A DNA stretch of 64,000 bases, taken from assembly GCF_013343215.1 (NCBI RefSeq), contig NZ_CP039143.1, forward strand, positions 1,798,001-1,862,000, in the 5' to 3' direction. Each line of letters begins with the position of its first letter. Positions within the stretch are counted from its first letter, which is position 1. Source of the stretch: Acinetobacter sp. 10FS3-1 (GTDB lineage: Bacteria > Pseudomonadota > Gammaproteobacteria > Pseudomonadales > Moraxellaceae). The translations under genes were made by a program, and so were the position numbers. The notes under the pieces are model-generated. The model did not search any database. It was not told where the DNA came from and worked only from the letters and a program-made list of their open reading frames with translations. Below are positions 56,794-64,000 of the stretch, piece by piece.

Positions 56794-58059
56794 ATGAAGT
56801 TAACAAAACCTGCTATTGATAGAATTGATTGCTCGGACAAAACTAAACCAACTTTTTTTTGGGATGAGAGAACACCTGGATTCGGTGTTAAAGTTACACC
56901 TAAAAATAATAAAAGCTACATTTTCCAAGGCCGTATTGGTCTTCAAAACCGTCGTATCAAAATTGGTGACGTTGATGTATGGAAATTAGATGACGCTCGT
57001 AAGTATGCACAAGAATTGGCGATTATGTGCCACAAAGGGATTGACCCATTAATCGAGCGTAAGAAAGCTTTAGCTAATAATAAAGAACTGCTAAAGCAAG
57101 AAAAGCGCAAAACTATTAAATTTAAAGATGTATGGTCTGAATATTTAAAAGCAAGACAACCTAATTGGCGACCAAGAAGCTATCAGGATCATATCGAATT
57201 ATCTAGAGGTGGTTACGATCCTGAAAAAAATAGTGTTTATGCTAATCAACCCATTTTTCAACTGTTTGAGTACAAACTTTCTGAATTAACTGCAGATGTA
57301 TTATGCGATTGGCTTGATCACAATGACTTCCGTCCAACAACATCAGCTAAAGCATACAGACTTACACGAGCTTTCCTGAATTGGTGTGAGGAACACGAGG
57401 ATTATGAAAACTTAGTGCCTCCAAAATCATACAACTCAAAAAAAGTTAAAGATAAAGTCCCTTCCCCAAAAGCCAAGAATGATTGTTTGATGAAACAGCA
57501 TCTAAAACCATGGTTTGAAGAGGTAAATAAGTTAACTAATAGAAAAATAGCGATTTTTTTGATATGTAGTTTAATCACTGGTTGCAGAAAGAATGAGCTA
57601 CTTTCATTAAAATGGACAGATGTCGATTTTCGGTGGAAAACAGCGAAAGTCAGAGATAAAATTGAAGATGAGGGTCGCCTAATTCCTCTGACTACATATG
57701 TTGAAAGCCTATTATTAGAACTAAAGAAAAATTCTGATTCTAAATTCATATTTAGCAGTAAGGACGCTGAATGTGGTCATATTGTTAATCCTTATGATAG
57801 CTTAGAGAAAATATGTAAAAAACTAAATATTGAACTTACACCCCATGGATTGAGAAGGTCGTATAAAACATTAGCTATATGGGCAAAAATCAATGAAGGA
57901 TCTTTAGCACAGATATCAGGTCATAAACCAAGCGCATTAGTTGAAAGGCACTACATCGTACGGCCTATGGATATGCTACGAGAGACACTACAAGAATATG
58001 AGGATTGGATTTTACAACAAGTACGAAATGGCATTAATTTAAATACCCGGAAAAACTGA
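56794..58059 (+). CDS. tyrosine-type integrase of the tRNA-borne island
   Basis: A 421-residue tyrosine recombinase with an N-terminal arm-binding DUF4102-type domain (KLTKPAIDRIDCSDKTKPTF, GRIGLQNRRIKIGDVDVW) and a catalytic domain with Arg in LITGCRKNELLSLKWTDVDF, HGLRRSYKTLAI (His-xx-Arg) and ISGHKPSALVERHYI with the Tyr nucleophile. It is AT-rich. It begins 140 bp from the tRNA fragment, the place where such integrases normally reside, and points away from it into the island. Confidence 0.92.
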   Translation: MKLTKPAIDRIDCSDKTKPTFFWDERTPGFGVKVTPKNNKSYIFQGRIGLQNRRIKIGDVDVWKLDDARKYAQELAIMCHKGIDPLIERKKALANNKELLKQEKRKTIKFKDVWSEYLKARQPNWRPRSYQDHIELSRGGYDPEKNSVYANQPIFQLFEYKLSELTADVLCDWLDHNDFRPTTSAKAYRLTRAFLNWCEEHEDYENLVPPKSYNSKKVKDKVPSPKAKNDCLMKQHLKPWFEEVNKLTNRKIAIFLICSLITGCRKNELLSLKWTDVDFRWKTAKVRDKIEDEGRLIPLTTYVESLLLELKKNSDSKFIFSSKDAECGHIVNPYDSLEKICKKLNIELTPHGLRRSYKTLAIWAKINEGSLAQISGHKPSALVERHYIVRPMDMLRETLQEYEDWILQQVRNGINLNTRKN

Positions 58060-58242
58060 ATCATTTATCCAGTTGGTTTCTGAAGCTGTACTTGAAGGAT
58101 TTAAACCATATCAAGTTGTTTTAGGAATTTAAATTTCCTATTCAATAACTTAGGGGGAAATTTAAACTTTAATTCTTAGTTTAGATCTATAATATCATTA
58201 GATATATTGAGTTAATAGATGCAATACAGATAAGAAAAATAG

Positions 58243-59027
58243 GTGGTGTTTCAAAAAGTATGCTGAAAAAAACAATATGGCTTTTGATAAAATAGAGGTA
58301 TGAAAATAACGCTACAAATCAAATGTCCTACCTGTCTAAGTAACAATATAAAGAGAAATGGCATCAAAGTAGATGGGAAACAAAACCATCAGTGCAAAGA
58401 TTGCAAACGTCAGTTTATTGGTGATCATGCATTAAGCTATCAAGGGTGTAACTCAGGTATTACCGGCAAGATATTACATTTAATGGTCAGAGGAAGCGGT
58501 GTAAGAGATATTGCTGAAGTCGAGCGTATCAGCATTGGCAAGGTATTACGAACCTTAAGTGAATCGATCTATCAGATTCAGCCTAAACAAAGCCACTACG
58601 AATGTCTTGAAGTCGATGAACTTTGGACTTTTGTAGGGAATAAGAAAAATAAACAATGGCTTATTTATGCCTACCATCGAGAATCTGGAGAAATTGTTGC
58701 TTATGTTTGGGTAAGCGGGATTTAGTAACGGTTCAACGTCTTAAAGCTAGACTTAAAAAGCTTGGGGTTCAATATGCTCGAATTGCGAGTGATCACTGGG
58801 ATAGTTTTATCACAGCATTTCAATGTTGCAAGCAAGTGATCGGTAAGTTTTTTACCGTCGGTATTGAAGGTAACAATTGTAGAATTCGTCATCGAATCAG
58901 GCGTGGATTTAGGAGAAGTTGCAACTTTTCTAAAAAGCTCGAAAATCATTTCAAAGCCTTTGATTTGACTTTCTTTTACCTTAATAACGGATTTGTTTAA
59001 CGCCAGCATACTTTTTGAAACACCACC
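58243..59027 (+). mobile_element. IS1-family insertion sequence, probably inactive
   Basis: A 785-bp element with perfect terminal inverted repeats of at least 24 bp (starting GGTGGTGTTTCAAAAAGTA at 58243 and inverted up to 59027). No convincing target duplication is visible; both ends are followed by TA. The transposase frame is broken by a one-base deletion, see the next entry. Confidence 0.88.
58300..59000 (+). pseudogene. IS1-family transposase, frameshifted
   Basis: An N-terminal zinc-ribbon HTH (CPTCLSNNIKRNG...CKDCKRQF) and a DDE core with ECLEVDELWTFVG are read from 58300. At about 58708 the frame changes. Where the family has VWGKRDLV, the DNA reads TGG GTA AGC, one G short, so the protein ends after WVSGI (stop at 58723). 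The remainder, RLKARLKKLGVQYARIASDHWD and IEGNNCRIRHRIRRGF with the other catalytic residues, is in the other frame. Confidence 0.85.
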
Positions 59028-59226
59028 TAATTTTTTAAAACCACATTCCTTAAATATACCTTTTAAGTATTTAAAGATACCAAAAAAAGACTAGATAAGG
59101 CTATAACATTTAATTAAGGTATATATGAACGGATATACAATTTAAGAATCAATGCAGGCTTAACTCATACAACGATTGAATAATTATGAAGTGGACCAGC
59201 ATTATGGCAACATGAAGGAGATAGCC

Positions 59227-60171
59227 ATGACAGCCGCAAATGTTAAAATTTTTAACACGGAAGAAGTACAAAATTTTATAAATCTACTCAGTGGTCTTGA
59301 GCAAGAAGGTGGTAATCCGCGTATCAAACAAATTATCCACCGCGTAGTTTCTGATTTATTTAAATCAATTGAAGATTTAGAAATTACTTCTGACGAATAT
59401 TGGGCGGCAATTGCATATTTAAACCAACTCGGTACAAGTCATGAAGCTGGATTGCTTTCCCCTGGTTTAGGTTTTGACCATTTCCTTGATATGCGTATGG
59501 ATGCCGCGGATGCCGCTTTAGGTATTGATAATCCAACACCGCGTACTATTGAAGGCCCATTATATGTAGCTGGTGCGCCTGTATCACAAGGCTTTGCTCG
59601 TATGGATGACGGAAGTGATCCAAATGGCCACACCTTAATATTGCACGGTACAATTTACGATACTAATGGCCAGCCGATTCCAAATGCACAAGTTGAAATT
59701 TGGCATGCCAATACCAAAGGTTTCTATTCACACTTTGACCCAACTGGCGAACAAACACCATTCAACATGCGCCGTACTATTATGACGGATGCACAAGGCC
59801 ATTATCGTGTACAAACGATTCTGCCATCAGGTTATGGCTGCCCACCAGATGGTCCAACACAGCAATTGTTAAATCAATTAGGTCGTCACGGTAACCGTCC
59901 TGCGCACATCCACTTCTTTGTGTCAGCTGATGGTCATCGCAAACTAACTACGCAAATTAACGTTGCTGGCGACCCGTACACCTACGATGACTTCGCTTAT
60001 GCAACTCGTGAAGGCCTAGTGGTTGAAGCGATTGAGCATACCGATCCTGCGATAAGTCAAGCCAACGGCGTAGAAGGTCCATTTGCTGAAATGGTCTTTG
60101 ATCTAAAATTAAGCCGACTTGTCGATGGAGTTGATAACCAAGTGGTAGACCGCCCGCGCTTGCAAGCTTGA
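59227..60171 (+). CDS. catA: catechol 1,2-dioxygenase
   Basis: A 314-residue intradiol dioxygenase converting catechol to cis,cis-muconate with non-haem Fe(III). The helical N-terminal dimerisation domain is followed by the catalytic core. Iron ligands are visible as Tyr in GFYSHFDP, Tyr in GHYRVQTILP, and two His in RPAHIHFFV. The sequence is very close in pattern to A. baylyi CatA. The ATG at 59227 follows an AAGGAG ribosome site by 6 nt; a longer frame starts at 59176. It lies directly after an IS1 element and before two GTPase genes, not with catBCIJFD, which is unusual. Confidence 0.96.
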   Translation: MTAANVKIFNTEEVQNFINLLSGLEQEGGNPRIKQIIHRVVSDLFKSIEDLEITSDEYWAAIAYLNQLGTSHEAGLLSPGLGFDHFLDMRMDAADAALGIDNPTPRTIEGPLYVAGAPVSQGFARMDDGSDPNGHTLILHGTIYDTNGQPIPNAQVEIWHANTKGFYSHFDPTGEQTPFNMRRTIMTDAQGHYRVQTILPSGYGCPPDGPTQQLLNQLGRHGNRPAHIHFFVSADGHRKLTTQINVAGDPYTYDDFAYATREGLVVEAIEHTDPAISQANGVEGPFAEMVFDLKLSRLVDGVDNQVVDRPRLQA

Positions 60172-60259
60172 TGCAACAATAAATCTAATTTTGAATCTTG
60201 TAATCAGGCTGTCAGCAATCGCGTAGCCTGATTTGCTTTATGGATAAATAGAAAATTAT

Positions 60260-61519
60260 ATGGATATTCGTATTTTTGATGCAGCAAAAAATGAAATTTT
60301 AACCATTCTTCCAGAGCGAGATAGGAGTTTGGCTCGGCTTCGTGCTATCTTGTTAGCAGGACAATTTCCCACCGTGACGGTGATTGGCAAATATAACCAC
60401 GGTAAAAGCCGACTTTTAAATGAACTAATTGGCGATGACATTTTCTCTGTTGCAGATAAACGTGAAACGGTCACTTTATCTGAACATTTAAAGCATAATG
60501 TCCGCTGGTTAGATGCACCAGGTTTAGATGCTGATGTCGCAGCCATTGACGACCAATATGCGCAAGATGCGATGTGGACCGAAGCGGATATCCGCTTAAT
60601 AATCCATTCTGTTCGTGAGGGTGAATTCGATCCGTATGAATTACAATTATTTCAACAATTCAAACAAGATGAACAGCAAACACGGCGTCAAAGCGTACTG
60701 GTGCTGACGCAAATCGATCAAGCACCAGATCAAGATGTTTTAGCACATATTATCGACAGCATTAAAAAACAAGCGCCTGATGCCAATGTTATGCCCGTTT
60801 CTGCAACGCGTCATCGCCAAGGCTTAGTCAATTCTAAACCACTACTAGTTCAACGTAGTGGTATTCCAGAACTGCAACAAACCCTCAACGGCATGATTGA
60901 AAAAGTTTCCGCAGTACGCCAGTTTGAAAAAAATAAAATCTTCACTGAACTTAAATCAGAAATCTCTGAACTGCAAAATTCAACTCAGACCCAAATACAG
61001 CAACTGAACACAACGCTTCAACAACAAGCTGAATCCTTTTTGCATGATCTCAATCAAGTGCTAGACAAAGTTCGTGTGGATTTACAGCCCATTCTGCAGA
61101 TTTCAGGAAAAGACGATTCTTTAGAACCAGATTCCTTTGCCAATATGTATAAAGTGACTGCGGGTAAACGAGATCGTAACCGTATTCAAGTAGCGTATTC
61201 TCGCGCTTGTATCGAAATCAACAGTCACTTAGTACGATATGGTGTGATTGGTTTACCTGATACACAAAAAAGTAATGTCCGTAGTTTGGATACTGTGATG
61301 GTTGCGGTCATGGGGGTTTCGGTCAAACTGCGTAAGGATTTAAAACTTATTTTTGACGAAGAATCAGGTCGTGATCGTTTGCGACGTGAATTCACACACT
61401 ATTTTGAAGTCTCGGCCGATCGCATGCAATTGAAAAACCAACTGCAGAATCTAGAGCAACGACTTCAACTCATTGTACAAGCCCAACAAGTAACAGAAAC
61501 TTTGGAGGGAGCATTATGA
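60260..61519 (+). CDS. dynamin-like GTPase, first of a pair
   Basis: A 419-residue GTPase. G1 is GKYNHGKS (residues 43-50), G3 is DAPG (85-88), and G4 is TQID (150-153). A helical region with a coiled-coil part (about 240-275, KTELKSEISELQNSTQTQIQQL-like) follows, as in bacterial dynamin-like proteins, and the C-terminal part is helical. No transmembrane helix is clear; membrane contact may come from the partner or an amphipathic loop. It overlaps the next gene by 4 nt (ATGA at 61516-61519), so the two GTPases are translationally coupled. Dynamin-like pairs, such as LeoA/LeoB or DynA, remodel membranes. Confidence 0.82.
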   Translation: MDIRIFDAAKNEILTILPERDRSLARLRAILLAGQFPTVTVIGKYNHGKSRLLNELIGDDIFSVADKRETVTLSEHLKHNVRWLDAPGLDADVAAIDDQYAQDAMWTEADIRLIIHSVREGEFDPYELQLFQQFKQDEQQTRRQSVLVLTQIDQAPDQDVLAHIIDSIKKQAPDANVMPVSATRHRQGLVNSKPLLVQRSGIPELQQTLNGMIEKVSAVRQFEKNKIFTELKSEISELQNSTQTQIQQLNTTLQQQAESFLHDLNQVLDKVRVDLQPILQISGKDDSLEPDSFANMYKVTAGKRDRNRIQVAYSRACIEINSHLVRYGVIGLPDTQKSNVRSLDTVMVAVMGVSVKLRKDLKLIFDEESGRDRLRREFTHYFEVSADRMQLKNQLQNLEQRLQLIVQAQQVTETLEGAL

Positions 61520-63129
61520 GTACTGATTTGATTCAAACTTCGATTGAAAGTCCAATTCAACATTTGATCCAAAGTTCTGATACTTTCGTTCAGCCTGAGC
61601 AAGATATTCTACTGCATTTAAATAAAATGCAGGCTTGGCATCAGCAACTGGCAACCAATCTAAATGAACGACGTTTAAACAGTAACGGATTGAGTTCATC
61701 CAGCCAAATATCTACTGCGATTGTGGCTTTAAATACCCAACTTGAACATTATCTGAGTCACTGGGAAACACATCTAGACCGCCTCAAAGATGCACAATCT
61801 ATTGCTGAACATTTTGAAGATAAAATCATTTTATTAATTTTTGGCAAATTTAATGCCGGTAAAAGTTCATTATGTAATGTCTTGGCTGAAAGTTTCCGCA
61901 GACGACAACAAAGCGTTGGTTATTTTTACCTCGATGCTGGAAATATCATCGAAAGTGATAAACCTTTAAAAGAAGGTGCCACAGAGACCACCTCGCGTTT
62001 ACAAGGTGTTTGCCTCGGTCTTAATTTAATTTTATTAGACACGCCTGGACTGCATTCTGTAACTCCCCAAAATGCCGAACTAACTCAACGGTTTTTAGAC
62101 AGTGCCGATGGTGTTTTATGGTTAAGCAGTTCATCTTCACCCGGTCAGGTCAAAGAACTCATGGCTTTGGGACAGGAGTTACGTAGGCATAAACCCTTAC
62201 TGCCTGTGATTACCAGAAGTGATTATTTTGATGAAGACGAGGTGGATGGAGAAATTTTCCAAGTCTTATGCAATAAAAATTCGGATCAACGCAGTTTGCA
62301 GGAGCAGGACGTCTATACGCGTGCCACATCGCAACTGGTGGAAATGCAAGTTGATCCTGACTTATTGCAAGTGCCAGTATCGATTTCTTCGCAAATGTTA
62401 AAAGATGCAGATTTTAATGATCAAGCTATGCAATCTGCTGGATTTAATAGCCTATTTAATGCTCTTTTTCATTTAATTGAACCCGCCTTAGCCTATAAAC
62501 AGCGAAAACCTGCCGAAGCCTTGCTTCATCATTTGCAGGAAGAAATATTAGCGCCGTTACAACTTGAAGTTGTGCCGCAGCTTAATCAATTGCAGGTGTG
62601 TTTGAACAATGCCAGCAATGCATTAGTGCAGCATAAGTCTCAAATCATGACACAGACTTGGCGCAGCGTTATTGCCACTTTACCAAGCCTATTAGAACAA
62701 TTTGCCGCGCAGCAAGCCTTGCCTGATTTATATCGCACGCTTACACAGCAAACCAATCAATTACTGGTAGTACACATTTCAAATCATTTGGTTGATTATC
62801 AATTGAAATTTATGCCGCTTGAGCATTTAGAGTTTTCGGAGCATTTGGCATACGACGTCATATATGCAGAGGAGGATAAGGACATCTTAGCCATTGGTCA
62901 TGAGCGTTTATATACTGAAATTTCGAATGGTTTATTGCAGAAAGTAGACAACTATTTGGATGATGTCATTGAGCAATGTCAAAACGTGCTGAGCAACATT
63001 GAAAAGCAAATTGAGACCATCCATCAGGGCTTAATCAATGATGAACAAGAACTAAAATACATTGCCGATTATTTAAGAAGGCCAAGTTCTGATTCGTCAA
63101 AAGCGAGGAATCTTTTGAATCTATCCTAA
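61516..63129 (+). CDS. dynamin-like GTPase, second of a pair
   Basis: A 537-residue GTPase with an N-terminal helical region (about residues 1-100) before the G domain. G1 is GKFNAGKS (110-117), the switch Thr pair is GATETTSRL, G3 is DTPG (175-178), and G4 is TRSD (233-236). A long helical tail follows, including a heptad segment at about 490-515. GGAG precedes its ATG inside the first GTPase gene. The sequence of its G1 is typical of bacterial dynamin-like proteins. The pair may act as a heteromer in membrane tethering, stress or phage resistance (inference). Confidence 0.82.
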   Translation: MSTDLIQTSIESPIQHLIQSSDTFVQPEQDILLHLNKMQAWHQQLATNLNERRLNSNGLSSSSQISTAIVALNTQLEHYLSHWETHLDRLKDAQSIAEHFEDKIILLIFGKFNAGKSSLCNVLAESFRRRQQSVGYFYLDAGNIIESDKPLKEGATETTSRLQGVCLGLNLILLDTPGLHSVTPQNAELTQRFLDSADGVLWLSSSSSPGQVKELMALGQELRRHKPLLPVITRSDYFDEDEVDGEIFQVLCNKNSDQRSLQEQDVYTRATSQLVEMQVDPDLLQVPVSISSQMLKDADFNDQAMQSAGFNSLFNALFHLIEPALAYKQRKPAEALLHHLQEEILAPLQLEVVPQLNQLQVCLNNASNALVQHKSQIMTQTWRSVIATLPSLLEQFAAQQALPDLYRTLTQQTNQLLVVHISNHLVDYQLKFMPLEHLEFSEHLAYDVIYAEEDKDILAIGHERLYTEISNGLLQKVDNYLDDVIEQCQNVLSNIEKQIETIHQGLINDEQELKYIADYLRRPSSDSSKARNLLNLS

Positions 63130-63186
63130 TTAGATCCTAAATAGGCACATTAGGAAAAACTTCAGTGCAGCTTACCAACCATTATG

Positions 63187-64000
<814 letters not shown>

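Overview
The window reads as a chromosomal segment of an Acinetobacter species. The supporting evidence is the low-to-moderate GC content, the diaminobutyrate dat-ddc pair, a short Bap-like protein of BLP2 type, an HflD between MnmA and PurB, and a catechol 1,2-dioxygenase with a CatM/BenM-type LysR gene that look like those of A. baylyi. Much of the window is ordinary core genome: hrpA and a FabH-like synthase (2.6-7.7 kb), ahpC (8 kb), nudJ-mnmA-hflD-purB (11-15 kb), a Bap-like adhesin and sohB (15.6-19 kb), the pstSCAB phosphate transporter with an upstream triple Pho-box array (19.9-24.8 kb), ddc-dat for 1,3-diaminopropane (25-28 kb), proB-obgE (39.4-41.7 kb) and a valine/isobutyrate catabolic cluster with a divergent LysR gene (47.5-55.8 kb).

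Two accessory regions interrupt this. The first is a compact element of about 10 kb (29,335-39,396) inserted exactly at the 3' end of proB. It is bounded by a 12-bp core repeat. The displaced outer copy still encodes the proB tail (NHMAIY-stop) with different synonymous codons. Inside are a tyrosine integrase, an AlpA-type regulator, a small winged-helix-like protein, a run of tightly overlapping small ORFs, a DUF3987 primase/helicase-type protein, an iteron-rich nested palindrome just after it that looks like a replication origin, a lone HK97-type major capsid gene behind a coiled-coil ORF, and an HNH endonuclease. No portal, large terminase, protease or tail gene is present. I read it as a phage satellite (PICI-like) that carries its own capsid gene. 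An IS481-family element has inserted in it and splits a small opposite-strand transcription unit.

The second accessory region starts at 56.6 kb with a 58-nt 3' fragment of a tRNA (CAU anticodon) next to a second tyrosine integrase. It continues with a frameshifted IS1-family element, catA, two overlapping dynamin-like GTPase genes and a CatM/BenM-type regulator that runs off the right edge. Its far end is outside the window.

Further mobile DNA: an IS5/IS427-group element with its transposase in two frames (9.4-10.3 kb), an IS66 element with 8-bp target duplication nested in a decayed IS982 copy (44.3-47.5 kb), and a decayed IS5-family copy (56.0-56.5 kb). No CRISPR array, rRNA or complete tRNA gene was seen.
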